DNA of 64,000 nucleotides from the NCBI GenBank assembly GCA_019359235.1, contig JAHHHT010000026.1, forward strand, positions 1 to 64,000, in the 5' to 3' direction. The position numbers and the translations under genes are program-made. The DNA comes from Oscillatoria princeps RMCB-10. GTDB taxonomy: Bacteria > Cyanobacteriota > Cyanobacteriia > Cyanobacteriales > Oscillatoriaceae. The notes under the pieces are model-generated. The model searched no databases, was not told the origin of the DNA, and was given only the letters and a program-made list of their open reading frames with translations. Shown one piece after another: positions 26,929 through 36,668 of this stretch (position 1 is its first letter; each line of letters starts with the position of its first letter).

Positions 26929-28023
26929 ATGCAGCAGCTGAAACTGACTCAATCGAAACTCCCCTTTGCTTGGGCCCTACTAATCGCGCCATTTTTCCTG
27001 TGGGGAACAGCAATGGTGGCCATGAAGGGCGTTATCCCGCACACAACGCCGCTGTTCATGGCGGGGGTGCGCTTAGTGCCCGCCGGCATCCTGGTGGTGG
27101 TCGCCGCCGCTTTGCAAGGCAGACCCCAACCCAAAAGCTGGGCGGCGTGGCTGTGGGTGGCCCTGTTCGCCCTCGTCGATGGGGCGATGTTTCAAGGCTT
27201 TTTGGCAGAAGGATTAGTCAGAACCGGCGCGGGTTTGGGCTCAGTGATGATCGACTCCCAACCCCTGGCGGTGGCGATTTTATCGCGGTTGCTGTTTGGG
27301 GAACACATTGGCCTGTGGGGCTGGCTGGGGCTGGCTGTCGGCGTTGCGGGCATCAGCCTGATTGGCTTGCCAGACGAGTGGATCTTCGGGCTGCTGCGCG
27401 GAAACCCAGTGCCGGTGCAAGCCGGCTTTGAGCAGCTGTTCCACAACGGACAGTGGCTGATGCTGCTGGCGGCGCTGTCAATGGCGGTGGGAACCGTTAC
27501 AATTCGGGCAGTTTGCCGGCACGCTGACCCCGTTGCCGCCACCGGCTGGCACATGATATTAGGCGGGCTGCCCCTGTTTGCCCTCTCCGCTGCCACAGAA
27601 AGCCAGCAGTGGGTCAACATCGACCTGTCGGGGTGGGTGGCGCTGGCTTACTCCACAATCTTTGGCAGTGCCATTGCCTATGGCTTATTCTTCTACTTCG
27701 CCTCACTCGGCAGCCTCACCAGCCTCAGCGCCCTCACGTTCCTCACTCCCGTCTTCGCCCTGCTGTTTGGCAACCTCTTCCTCGCCGAAATCCTCAGCCC
27801 CCTGCAATCCGCCGGCGTCTGCCTCACCTTGGCCAGCATCTACCTGATCAATCAGCGCGACATTATAGCGCAAAAACTGAAAATTGGGCGGACAGTCAGC
27901 TACATCAGCGCCTCTGCCGAAAGAGCAGCCACAGAGAGCGGACGGCTGTTGCAGCAGTCGCAGGGCAAGCCGGTGGAAGTGCCGGTGGAAGTCCGCGTCA
28001 GGGAATCCGAGCCGGAAATATAA
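26929..28023 (+). CDS. DMT-superfamily transporter (EamA family)
   Basis: A 364-residue integral membrane protein with about ten hydrophobic helices in two EamA repeats: FAWALLIAPFFLWGTAMVAMKG starts the first, and LMLLAALSMAVGTVTIRAV starts the second, closing with LTPVFALLFGNLFLAEILSP. EamA proteins export metabolites or amino acids; the substrate cannot be predicted. The C-terminal 50 residues are a charged cytosolic tail with VEVPVEVRVRESEPEI. The start ATG directly precedes a short amphipathic leader. It appears monocistronic. Confidence 0.9.
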   Translation: MQQLKLTQSKLPFAWALLIAPFFLWGTAMVAMKGVIPHTTPLFMAGVRLVPAGILVVVAAALQGRPQPKSWAAWLWVALFALVDGAMFQGFLAEGLVRTGAGLGSVMIDSQPLAVAILSRLLFGEHIGLWGWLGLAVGVAGISLIGLPDEWIFGLLRGNPVPVQAGFEQLFHNGQWLMLLAALSMAVGTVTIRAVCRHADPVAATGWHMILGGLPLFALSAATESQQWVNIDLSGWVALAYSTIFGSAIAYGLFFYFASLGSLTSLSALTFLTPVFALLFGNLFLAEILSPLQSAGVCLTLASIYLINQRDIIAQKLKIGRTVSYISASAERAATESGRLLQQSQGKPVEVPVEVRVRESEPEI

Positions 28024-28158
28024 CATTTCGTTGCAGTGGCGGGAATAATAATTTACCCTTGCGCCGAGCTTCTTAGGCGCACAGCGGATAGGATTAAGCT
28101 AGCTAAATTCGACCTTGATGGATCGCGCTAGTTCAGTATCCCACCCCTGCATGAGATT

Positions 28159-29289
28159 ATGGTGCCCCACCGCTCCACTGTGTTGCTCCTTACCTGCGCT
28201 AGTTGCCTGGCTGTTTCCCCCAGCGCTGCCAGAGGATTCACTCACTCAACCCAGAGAGAGGCAGGTTGGAGGATGCCCGTGCCGGTGGCAGCAAACAACC
28301 TAATTGCACAGACGCGAAATTTACCCTCCCCACAAGCCAGTGGGTCAGCCGGTTTAGACAAAGACGGCACTGTCGCAACAAAAACCGAGGAGCAACCGCA
28401 CAAAGCTGCCGATTTGCCCGCTCGACAAGCCACCCTTCTCGCTCAGACTGAAACCGCCCCAACCCCCAACACATCTAGTAAGAAATCGCGTTTTCCCATC
28501 AAGTGGGTGTTGCTGGGCTTGGGGGCAGTGGCTGTTATTGCAGTTGCCGGTGGGCTGTTCTACTTGCTGGTACGTTCTGGCCACAGCGACGAGGATTTAG
28601 AGCCAGAAAGCCTCTCCGAGCCAGCCTCCCCAGACGAGTCGGAAAATGCCAGCCCGCAAGAGACAGATGCCAATTCAGCCACGCACCTGCAGCATTCTGA
28701 GAGCAACGGCTCCCGTGACTCGGCTTTGAGCGTCGTCCCGCCCAAGAAGGAGGAAAAACCGCCAGCTCCCCCGCCGCCGGACGCTTTGGCTGTCAGAGAA
28801 ACCACTCGTCTCGCCAAGATCGATATTATTGATGAACTGATCAAGGAGTTGAACTCCCGAGATCCAGCCACGCGGCGCAAAGCTATCTGGGATCTGGGAC
28901 AGCGAGGAGATTCGCGGGCGGTGCAGCCTTTGGTGAATGTGATGATTGATTCCGATTCCAAGCAGCGCGGCTTAATTTTGGCGGCGCTGTCGGAAATTGG
29001 CACCCGCACCCTGACGCCGCTGAGCCGGGCTTTGGCTATCTCGCTGCAAGATGACAGCCCTGAGGTGCGCAAAAATGCGATTCGCGACTTGACGCGCATT
29101 TATGATTCGCTGGCTCAAATCAGCCAGCTGTTGCGCCTAGCGGCTGACGACTCAGATCCGGAAGTGCGGGAAACAGCCCGCTGGGCCTTTGGCCAGTTAG
29201 AGCGGATTCGCACCCCGCCCAGTGCGGAAAATCGACCGAATTTGCCCAAGTCGGACAAACCGCCCGACAAATCGCCTTGGGAAGGTTAG
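28159..29289 (+). CDS. HEAT-repeat domain membrane protein
   Basis: 376 residues. A hydrophobic N-terminal stretch (VLLLTCASCLAVSPSAARG) looks like a signal sequence. A second membrane helix (WVLLGLGAVAVIAVAGGLFYLLV) lies near residues 116-138. An acidic, Ser/Pro-rich linker follows. From about residue 220 there are four HEAT-type helical repeats (ELIKELNSRDPATRRKAIWD, VNVMIDSDSKQRGLILAAL, LQDDSPEVRKNAIRDL, AADDSDPEVRETARWAFGQL) that probably bind a protein partner. Function unknown. The RBS is weak and the start could lie nearer the second helix. Confidence 0.8.
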   Translation: MVPHRSTVLLLTCASCLAVSPSAARGFTHSTQREAGWRMPVPVAANNLIAQTRNLPSPQASGSAGLDKDGTVATKTEEQPHKAADLPARQATLLAQTETAPTPNTSSKKSRFPIKWVLLGLGAVAVIAVAGGLFYLLVRSGHSDEDLEPESLSEPASPDESENASPQETDANSATHLQHSESNGSRDSALSVVPPKKEEKPPAPPPPDALAVRETTRLAKIDIIDELIKELNSRDPATRRKAIWDLGQRGDSRAVQPLVNVMIDSDSKQRGLILAALSEIGTRTLTPLSRALAISLQDDSPEVRKNAIRDLTRIYDSLAQISQLLRLAADDSDPEVRETARWAFGQLERIRTPPSAENRPNLPKSDKPPDKSPWEG

Positions 29290-29384
29290 GGCATTTTTAA
29301 ATAAACCGCGCCTGAGCCAAGAGCGCCAAGGAAAGACGCCAAGGAAAGAAAAGAGAGAGGTTTTCACAAATCATTTATAACTGC

Positions 29385-29481
29385 TATAGCGTTTCTCATC
29401 CTTTGTGAGGTACTGAGAAACCCGGTTTCTTTAAGAAAGCGGGTTCTGGATGCGTACTTCATCCAACTGAGAACCGCTATA
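29385..29481. mobile_element. TATAGC-TIR element with a different core
   Basis: Arms TATAGCGTTTCTCATCC...GAGGTAC and its counterpart ending AACTGAGAACCGCTATA match the TIR of the 19736 and 46295 elements. The core is the GAAACCCGGTTTC hairpin instead of the C/G-run palindrome. Upstream, 29304-29345 carries the CGCCAAG repeat. The rest of 29290-29639 has a second partial GAAACCTGGTTTC (29537) and a GGCGAGACG hairpin near 29580. No gene. Confidence 0.75.
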
Positions 29482-29639
29482 TATTCTGGCAACAGCTTTC
29501 CGCACGCAGATAAATGCAGATGCGCTCCCTACTTGAGAAACCTGGTTTCTTGACTGTTTCTTGACCGCCGGCACCCCGACAGGCGAGACGTGTCCTACGC
29601 CGTCTCGCCAGCTTCTTGACAAATCATCAATTTTATGCT

Positions 29640-30557
29640 ATGAATTCAAAATTTCAGCTCTGCCAGCCACCATCACCCCTGAAACCGGGCGACCTGTTGC
29701 GAGTTATTGCTCCCAGCGGCTGTCTGCGAGAATTGGATGCTTTTGAGAAAGGCGTCGAAATTTGGCTTCATCGCGGCTATCGCGTGGAACTGTGCCCCGG
29801 ATTTGACAGCCGGTGGGGCTATTTGGCGGGGACGGATCAGTGCCGGCGCGACGCGCTGGCGGACGCTTGGAATGACCCGGAGTGTCGCGGTATCCTCTGC
29901 GCTAGGGGCGGTTACGGCGGCGCTCGGCTTCTGGAAAATTGGACTTGGCCACCGGCACCAGCCAAATGGCTAATTGGCTTTTCTGACATCACCAGTCTGC
30001 TGTGGAGTCTGAGCAATCTGGGCGTTTCAGGGGTTCACGGGCCCCTTTTGACGACGCTGGCGGCTGAGCCGGCTCGGTCGCAGGGGCGGCTGTTCGACTG
30101 GGTGGAAGGTCGCCCCCTGCAACCTTTGCAAGGCACCGGCTGGGGGGGCGGAACCGCCAGCGGCTATCTGCTGCCGGCTAATCTGACTGTGGCGACTCAC
30201 CTGCTGTGCACGCCGGCGCAACCTCCCTTGGACGGTGCGATTCTGGCGCTGGAGGATGTTTCCGAGGCTCCTTACCGCATTGACCGGATGCTGACGCTGT
30301 GGCGGCTGATGGGTGCGTTCAAAGGTGTGCGGGGGATTGCCCTCGGTCGCTTTAGCCAGTGCGAGCCTCCCAAAAATATTCCTAGTTTTACTGTGGGGGA
30401 GGTGCTGCGCGAGCGCTTGGGCGATTTGGGCATTCCGGTTGTCTCTGACTTGCCTTTCGGTCACGATGGGGAGAATGGGGCGCTCCCGGTGGGCGTGCTG
30501 GCTGTCCTCGATGGGGATAAGGGCGTCTTAGCGGTGACCGCGCCCGCCGCAGAATAA
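29640..30557 (+). CDS. LD-carboxypeptidase (MEROPS S66)
   Basis: Cytoplasmic serine peptidase that removes the terminal D-Ala from murein tetrapeptides during wall recycling. ATG 29640 gives 305 residues; a TTG at 29616 is the alternative. Family features: VIAPSGCL at the N-terminus, CARGGYGGARLL, the nucleophile Ser in LIGFSDITSLLW, the Glu in ILALEDVSEAPYRIDRML, and the His in DLPFGHDGENGALPVG. All members of the catalytic triad are therefore present. Its neighbours are not wall genes. Confidence 0.92.
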   Translation: MNSKFQLCQPPSPLKPGDLLRVIAPSGCLRELDAFEKGVEIWLHRGYRVELCPGFDSRWGYLAGTDQCRRDALADAWNDPECRGILCARGGYGGARLLENWTWPPAPAKWLIGFSDITSLLWSLSNLGVSGVHGPLLTTLAAEPARSQGRLFDWVEGRPLQPLQGTGWGGGTASGYLLPANLTVATHLLCTPAQPPLDGAILALEDVSEAPYRIDRMLTLWRLMGAFKGVRGIALGRFSQCEPPKNIPSFTVGEVLRERLGDLGIPVVSDLPFGHDGENGALPVGVLAVLDGDKGVLAVTAPAAE

Positions 30558-31346
30558 ATGCCAGCGTTCCCAGCATGAGCTGGGAACGAGAAAACGAGAA
30601 AACGAACCTAACCCCCCACTCTCTCCCCTTCCATCTCCCATAAGAAATCTGTGAGCGAAAAAAAATCCGTTCTTGTTTTTTATAATTATTTAATATAATA
30701 GTGGAGTTCGACCTATTTGCGCGAGCATTAATAAATCTTGACACAAGGGGCGGGTGATGTTCTGTGGCTGCCAGTTGATTGCCTTGCAAAATTTTTCACC
30801 GGATAACCGTGGTCCAGCGGGCGCAGCTCTCCACTCAACTTGTCGCTTCCGGACGAGGCCGGTGTGGCGCACGGGTGCGGCGCTCCTGATGGGTGAGTGA
30901 AATTGAGTTGGCTGTATATTAAAGTAGTAAAGGCAACAATTTCGGCGGCGCAAGGCAAGGGACGCCGCCAGCGGGGCGAATGCCGGACACGCTTGAAGCG
31001 CGTCAGACTGACCGCTGAGAAAAACAGAAACTTCCTGGCCTCTCGCACAGGGTCTGCTGGTAAGGGACAGATCCGGGAACCGTCCCGATGCATCGGAATA
31101 TCCAGTGGCGATTGTAGCCGCCCCAAGGGCGGCTTCCCGCAGGGAAACCCGCCTGCGCTGGAGACAAAAGTCCAAGGGATAGCTCACGCCATCGCATCCG
31201 GCTTTAAGCCTGTGTTGTTTGATTGTTCTATCCGATAGCAGCTTGCCAGAAAACAGGGCACCTTAACAGGGCAGTCAGGGCAGCCTCAACTGAGGGGCTG
31301 TCCCCCGGCAAACTTAACACTAACTCGCTCGGGTTATTTCCTGAAT
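30558..31346. other. 790-bp gene-free region before the CBS kinase
   Basis: Holds a TTCCCAGCATGAGCTGGGAA hairpin (about 30565-30584) just after the peptidase stop. Near 31113-31150 there is a repeat containing CCCAAGGGCGGCTTCCCGCA, whose TTCCCGCAGGG part recurs near 49500 and 54640. Long open frames here have non-coding composition. A structured RNA was considered but no known class matched. Confidence 0.4.
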
Positions 31347-34300
31347 ATGGAATCATCACCACCGAGGCTGAACAGACAATTGGGCGCATGGCCAGTCTGC
31401 TTTCCCACTCTATCTGACATCACAGATCGCCATCCTTTAACCGTCGCACCGGCAACCCCAGTGGCGGAAGTTCTGGCTCGCATGAGCGGAATTTGGGGCA
31501 GCCACTCTCAGCAGTGGGATGGCGATTTATCTGGCAATCCCGCGCCTGACACTCAGCCTTTGAGTAACTGTGTGCTGGTGACAGAAGGGTTAAAGCCGGT
31601 CGGGGTGTTGGCAGCGCGAGACGCGGTTCGCTTAGCGGCGGTGGGGAAAAATATCGCTGGATTGGCGATAGCTGAAGTGATGAGCGAGCCGGCGCACATC
31701 CTCCAACAGGGTGATTTTTGGGATGTGTTTGCGGTTATCTCCCTGTTCGAGCAACAGCAAATTTGCTGTTTGCCGGTTGTGGATAGTTTGGGGAATTTGG
31801 TAGGGGCGATTGATCCCTTCAGTCTGGGTTGTGCGCTGCCACCGGCTAATCTGCTAAAACTGCGAACCGTGGAAGAGGTGATGGATGCCGGTGTCGTTTG
31901 GGCTCCTGCGAATGCCTCGGTGTTGAGTTTAGCGCAGTTGATGGCAGAGCGTGATGTCAGTTTTGTGGTAATATATCAGCACAATGTTGGTGGGACGTTT
32001 GGGGAAGGAGAAGGAGGACAGGCGAGACGCCTGTCCTACGTTGGGATTGTCACGGAGAGAGAAATTGTCAGGTGTTTGGCGTTAGAATTGGACATGGCTA
32101 GGACGACAGCTGCCGGTGTGATGAGCCAGCTTGTTTTGTGTTTCAGCCCCAGTGATAGCCTGTGGGTGGCGCAGCAAGAAATGCAGCGCCGGCACGTCAG
32201 GCAATTGGCAGTAACGGGCGCAAGCGGGGAACTGCTGGGTACGCTCAGCCAAACCAGCTGGCTGCGACTGTTAGAGCCGGTGGAAATGTATCGCACCGTC
32301 GAGATATTGCAGCAACAAGTTGAGAAGCTAGAAGTCGAAAAAATCGAACTGTTGCAAAGCCGCAACGCCGAACTAGAACAGCTTGTCCAGTTGCCCACTG
32401 CAGAACTGCAGCGGCTGGCAGAGCGAGAGCGGCTCTTGAACGCAACCGCCCTGCGCATTCGCCAATCCCTCAACCTGCAAGATATTTTTGACAGCACCGT
32501 GCGAGAAATGCGGCAATTACTCAATTGCGACCGGGTTTTAGTCTATCAGTTCGAGCCAGACTGGACTGGCACAATTATGGCCGAATCCGTGGCGGGATTC
32601 CCATCCGTGTTGGGAACTAAAATTCGAGATACCTACTTTCAGGAGACTAAAGGCTGCGATTATTTGCAAGGGCGCAGGCAAGTGACGGAGGATATCTATC
32701 AAGCCGGTTTAACTGCTTGCCACATAAAGTTATTAGAGCGCTTGGATGTGAAAGCAATTCTGGCTGTGCCGGTTCTCATTAACGAGGAGTTGTGGGGTTT
32801 GTTAGTCGCTCACCAGTGCGCTCATCCAAGGGAGTGGCATCAGGAAGAGCTGGACTTATTAGAGAAACTGAGCGTGCAAATTGCGATCGCCATTCAGCAA
32901 GCCAGAGCCTTGCAGCAAGTTCAAACGGAACTCAAAGAGCGTCAGAGAGCGGAAGCCGCCTTGCAACAGCTGAACGAACAGCTAGAAATGCGGGTGCGGG
33001 AGAGAACGGCGGAATTAGACAAAACAGTTGAGGAATTGCACCGGCAAATTGCAGAGCGCCAGCAAGCGGAAAAAGCTTTACAAGAATGCAACCGCCAGCT
33101 GAAAAATATCTTAGAAAGCATAACTGAAGGTTTTTTTGCGCTCGACCGGCAGTGGAACTTCACCCACTTCAACTCCCTGTTAGAGCCCATCTTGCAGCGC
33201 CCCGTGTCAGAACTGATCGGCAAGAATCTCTGGGAGGAGTTTCCAGAAGTAATCGGGACGCCGTTTGAGAGAGCGTATCGCCAAGCAGCAGCAGAGCAAA
33301 AGCCGGTTTCCTTTGAGGAATTCTACCCCCCCCTGAATATTTGGTTTGAAGTCCGCGTCTATCCTTCGGCGGATGGGCTGTCTGTGTATTTTCGAGACAT
33401 TACGCACCGCCTACAGACAGAGAAGGCGCTGCGCGACAGTGAGGAGCGGTTTCGGATAGCGCTGAAAAATTCACCCATCGTTGTCTTTAACCAAGACACT
33501 GAGTTGCGCTACACCTGGATTTACAATCCAGCTTTGGGTTTCGATGCCAGCCAGGTTGTGGGAAAATTTGACTCCGACTTATTTCTGCCTGAGGACGCGC
33601 AAAAGCTCGCAGCCATCAAGCGGGAAGTGCTGAGAACTGGGGTGGGGACAAGGGAAGAAGTCGTCATTGGCTATAACGGGGACATTAAATGCTACGAGCT
33701 GAGCGTCGATCCGTTGCGGAATGCAGACGGGGAGATTGTGGGTGTCACCTGCGCCGCTCTGGACATCACCCCTCGCAAAAAAACGGAGCAAGCCTTACAG
33801 GAGAGCCAGCGTTTTATTCAAAAAATAGCTGACGCTACTCCCAATATTTTGTATATTTACGATCTGGCAGAAAAGCGCAATATCTACTCGAATCGAGAGG
33901 TGGCCAAAATTATCGGCTACACGCCAGAAGAAATTATCGAAATGGGAGCGGGGTTTGTGCAAAATTTTGTTCACCCCGACGATTTGGTCAGAATCTCTAA
34001 CGAACACGAACGATTTGCCACAGCCAAAGATGGCGATATCCTCGAGAGTGAGTACCGGATGAGGAACGCCTCGGGTGAGTGGCGCTGGCTTTACAGCTGG
34101 GATACCGTGTTTGCCAGAACTGCAGACGGAACGCCGAAGCAAATTATCGGCACTGCTTCCGATATTACCGCTCTCAAACAAGCGGAGGAGGCGTTGCGCC
34201 AAAATAACGAAATTCTCGCCGCCACCAATGCTGAATTAGCCCGCGCCACTCGCCTGAAAGACGAGTTTATGGCGAGCATGAGTCACGAACTGCGAACGCC

Positions 34301-35417
34301 TCTCAATGCGATTCTCGGCATGTCGGAAGGTTTGCTAGAGGAACTGTGCGGCACACTCAATGAAAGGCAGCGCAAGGCGATCTCTACGATTGAAAAAAGT
34401 GGCAAGCACTTGCTGGAGCTGATCAACGAGATTCTCGATCTGGCTAAAATTGAAGCGGGAAAACTGCTGCTGCACAGCGCGCCTGTTGGTGTAACTAGCC
34501 TTGTAGAGTCTAGCTTGACTTTTGTCAAGCAGCAGGCTTATCAGAAAAACATCAAGCTCAGCACCCGCATTCCGGAAGGGCTGCCAGAAATTGAAGTGGA
34601 CGATCGCCGGATGCGACAAGTGCTGATCAACCTGCTCAGTAATGCCATAAAATTTACTTGGGAGGGTGGCAGTGTGACGGTTGAAGTTGAGGTGGATGCA
34701 GAAGAACAGCTCGTCAGGTTCAGCGTCAGCGATACCGGCATTGGCATCGCCCCAGAAAATATGGGGAAATTGTTCCAACCTTTCGTGCAGATTGACAGCA
34801 GTCTCTCTCGCCGGTATCAGGGGACGGGTTTGGGGTTGGCTCTGGTGCGGCGGATTGTAGAATTGCACGAGGGGAGTGTGAGCTTCGAGAGCGAAGTGGG
34901 GAAGGGGAGTCGCTTCACCGTGACGCTGCCGGCGCTCCGACAGAAAAAAGCACAAACAACCGATCGCCCACTCCCAGTAACGGGCTGCCAGTTAGCAACG
35001 GTCAACTCTGCTGCCGCGCTCGCTGAAAGTGGGCAGCTCGCGCCAGATTCCCCATTAATCTTACTGGCGGAGGATAACGAGGCTAACATTGAGACTATTT
35101 CCAATTACTTGCTCTCGGCTGGATACCGGCTAGTTTTAGCTAAAAATGGCCGGGAAGCAATCAAAATGGCTCAACAGCACAAGCCCTCTCTAATTTTAAT
35201 GGATATTCAAATGCCGGAAATGGATGGCTTGAGCGTCACCGCTCAGATTCGCTCCCACTGCGACACGGCAACAATTCCCATTATTGCTCTCACCGCTCTC
35301 GCCATGCCCGGGGATAGAGAGAAATGTCTAGCGGCGGGGGCTGACGCCTATATGATAAAGCCGGTGAGTTTCAAACAGCTCGTGAAAATTATTAAAGATT
35401 TGCTGGGAAAGAAGTAG
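31347..35417 (+). CDS. Hybrid sensor histidine kinase: 4 CBS - GAF - 3 PAS - HisKA - HATPase - REC
   Basis: A 1356-residue cytosolic sensor. Two CBS pairs (about 25-170 and 175-315; ITDRHPLTVAPATPVAEVL, MDAGVVWAPANASVLSLAQLM) may bind adenine nucleotides. GAF (about 375-525) contains YFQETKGCDYLQGR and Cys-His TACHIKLLERL. A coiled coil (525-590) leads to three PAS domains (about 590-950). HisKA is MASMSHELRTPLNAIL with His near 980. HATPase has LLSNAIKFT, DTGIGIAPEN and GTGLGLALV. The C-terminal receiver has Asp in LILMDIQMPEMDG near 1284. An in-frame dispersed palindrome (32015-32037) lies inside the second CBS pair. A REC-kinase gene follows 123 bp downstream and may be a partner. Confidence 0.93.
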   Translation: MESSPPRLNRQLGAWPVCFPTLSDITDRHPLTVAPATPVAEVLARMSGIWGSHSQQWDGDLSGNPAPDTQPLSNCVLVTEGLKPVGVLAARDAVRLAAVGKNIAGLAIAEVMSEPAHILQQGDFWDVFAVISLFEQQQICCLPVVDSLGNLVGAIDPFSLGCALPPANLLKLRTVEEVMDAGVVWAPANASVLSLAQLMAERDVSFVVIYQHNVGGTFGEGEGGQARRLSYVGIVTEREIVRCLALELDMARTTAAGVMSQLVLCFSPSDSLWVAQQEMQRRHVRQLAVTGASGELLGTLSQTSWLRLLEPVEMYRTVEILQQQVEKLEVEKIELLQSRNAELEQLVQLPTAELQRLAERERLLNATALRIRQSLNLQDIFDSTVREMRQLLNCDRVLVYQFEPDWTGTIMAESVAGFPSVLGTKIRDTYFQETKGCDYLQGRRQVTEDIYQAGLTACHIKLLERLDVKAILAVPVLINEELWGLLVAHQCAHPREWHQEELDLLEKLSVQIAIAIQQARALQQVQTELKERQRAEAALQQLNEQLEMRVRERTAELDKTVEELHRQIAERQQAEKALQECNRQLKNILESITEGFFALDRQWNFTHFNSLLEPILQRPVSELIGKNLWEEFPEVIGTPFERAYRQAAAEQKPVSFEEFYPPLNIWFEVRVYPSADGLSVYFRDITHRLQTEKALRDSEERFRIALKNSPIVVFNQDTELRYTWIYNPALGFDASQVVGKFDSDLFLPEDAQKLAAIKREVLRTGVGTREEVVIGYNGDIKCYELSVDPLRNADGEIVGVTCAALDITPRKKTEQALQESQRFIQKIADATPNILYIYDLAEKRNIYSNREVAKIIGYTPEEIIEMGAGFVQNFVHPDDLVRISNEHERFATAKDGDILESEYRMRNASGEWRWLYSWDTVFARTADGTPKQIIGTASDITALKQAEEALRQNNEILAATNAELARATRLKDEFMASMSHELRTPLNAILGMSEGLLEELCGTLNERQRKAISTIEKSGKHLLELINEILDLAKIEAGKLLLHSAPVGVTSLVESSLTFVKQQAYQKNIKLSTRIPEGLPEIEVDDRRMRQVLINLLSNAIKFTWEGGSVTVEVEVDAEEQLVRFSVSDTGIGIAPENMGKLFQPFVQIDSSLSRRYQGTGLGLALVRRIVELHEGSVSFESEVGKGSRFTVTLPALRQKKAQTTDRPLPVTGCQLATVNSAAALAESGQLAPDSPLILLAEDNEANIETISNYLLSAGYRLVLAKNGREAIKMAQQHKPSLILMDIQMPEMDGLSVTAQIRSHCDTATIPIIALTALAMPGDREKCLAAGADAYMIKPVSFKQLVKIIKDLLGKK

Positions 35418-35540
35418 ATGGACATAAATAAAGTTAACTGGCAACCCCACCCCCGAAACCCCAAGCCGTCAACGGGGAGGGGGAGTTTAAAATTAGCCAT
35501 ATTTCAGTCAAATTGGCCCCGGTTTTGAGGAAGGAGTTCT

Positions 35541-36626
35541 ATGAGTTATCTTTTAATTGTAGATGACGATCTGACAAATTTTGATGTAATTGAACTGTTG
35601 CTGTCAGGAGAAGGTTACGACTTGAGCTATGCCGCTAGTGGCCGTGAAGCTTTGAATATTTTAGATTCCAATCAACCGGATGTTATTTTATTAGACCTGC
35701 TGATGCCGGATCTCGATGGGATAGAAGTCTGCCGGCAGATTAAATCCAATCCGAGTTGGCGGCACATCCCGATTATCATGGTGACGTCACTGAACTCTAA
35801 AGAAGATTTGGCCCGCTGCATTGAGGCCGGTGCGGATGACTTTATAGGCAAACCGATAAGTTTCCTGGAACTTCGCTCCAGAACCCGTTCCATGTTGCGT
35901 ATCAAGAAACACTATGACGATCTGCAACTCGCTTTAAACTCCCTAAAAGCGGCGCTACAGTTAAGGGAGGACATGTCGCACATGGTCGTACACGACATGC
36001 GAAATCCCCTCACTAATATTTTAGCTTCCAGCCAGCTAATGTTACTTACTGCCCTGGAAGAAAAACAGCGCCAACACCTCGAAAAAATTCACACATCTGG
36101 CCAGCAGTTGCTTTCTCTCACGGACGATTTGTTGATGCTGGCAAAGGTGGAAGCGGGAAAACTGACCCTCAACCGAGTTGATGTAGATATATCCTATCTG
36201 GCTCAACAAGTGCTGTCAGATTTTCAGGACGTAGCCCAGCATAAAAATATTCAGCTAGTCAGCGATTTGCCAGAACCGGGAACCTGGATTTTACTGGACG
36301 TCAATTTGTGCCGCCGCGTTTTCGATAACTTGCTCTCAAATGCGCTCAAGTTTTCCCAGCCCGGCAGTCAAATCCTCGTGCGAGTTGACTACCCTGTGAG
36401 GCAGGAAACCCAAGCCAGGATTCGCATTTCCGACCAAGGAGCGGGAATTAGTGAAGAACTGCACCAGCGCATTTTTGAAAAGTATGAAGTGGGAGATGTA
36501 GCGAGTGAGGTTTCCCAAATAGGTTTGGGCTTGGCCTTTTGTAAAATGGTGATTGAAGCGCACGGCGGCAAGATATTTGTGGAATCCAATCACCCTCAAG
36601 GGTCAGTTTTTACTGTGGAAATTTAA
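35541..36626 (+). CDS. Response regulator-histidine kinase fusion (REC-HisKA-HATPase)
   Basis: 361 residues. The receiver domain (1-120) has IVDDD, phospho-acceptor D52 in LLDLLMPDLDG and the IGKP Lys. HisKA follows with HMVVHDMRNPLTNIL, His about residue 150. The ATPase has LLSNALKFS, DQGAGIS and IGLGLAFCKM. An AAGGAG ribosome binding site sits 5 bp before the ATG. This inverted order (receiver before kinase) suits a relay that receives phosphate from the upstream hybrid kinase, or modulates its own kinase. The co-directional position right after that kinase supports a shared pathway. Confidence 0.92.
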   Translation: MSYLLIVDDDLTNFDVIELLLSGEGYDLSYAASGREALNILDSNQPDVILLDLLMPDLDGIEVCRQIKSNPSWRHIPIIMVTSLNSKEDLARCIEAGADDFIGKPISFLELRSRTRSMLRIKKHYDDLQLALNSLKAALQLREDMSHMVVHDMRNPLTNILASSQLMLLTALEEKQRQHLEKIHTSGQQLLSLTDDLLMLAKVEAGKLTLNRVDVDISYLAQQVLSDFQDVAQHKNIQLVSDLPEPGTWILLDVNLCRRVFDNLLSNALKFSQPGSQILVRVDYPVRQETQARIRISDQGAGISEELHQRIFEKYEVGDVASEVSQIGLGLAFCKMVIEAHGGKIFVESNHPQGSVFTVEI

Positions 36627-36630
36627 CAGT

Positions 36631-36664
36631 GTAGGGTGCGTTTCCCCAAGGAAACGCACCCTAC
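36631..36664. terminator. Perfect 15-bp palindrome between convergent genes (bidirectional terminator?)
   Basis: GTAGGGTGCGTTTCC and its complement close a CCAA loop, 4 bp past the kinase stop and 4 bp before the convergent metallo-hydrolase stop. It is a member of the family amplified at 1-575. There is no U-run on either strand, so termination is inferred from position. Confidence 0.6.
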
Positions 36665-36668
36665 TGCT

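Noticed and set aside
29616-29639. TTG start for the LD-carboxypeptidase
   Set aside because: Possible, but the ATG at 29640 is a better codon and the extra eight residues show no conservation that I recognise.
29640-30557. Loss of the catalytic Ser in RGGYGGARLL
   Set aside because: The family nucleophile lies in the G-x-SD-x-T motif (GFSDITS here), which is intact.
30690-31190. A 165-codon minus-strand ORF and a possible structured RNA
   Set aside because: The frame has non-coding composition (Cys/Arg/Pro-rich, no domain) and overlaps repeat sequence. I compared by eye with RNase P RNA, tmRNA and cobalamin riboswitch signatures and found no match.
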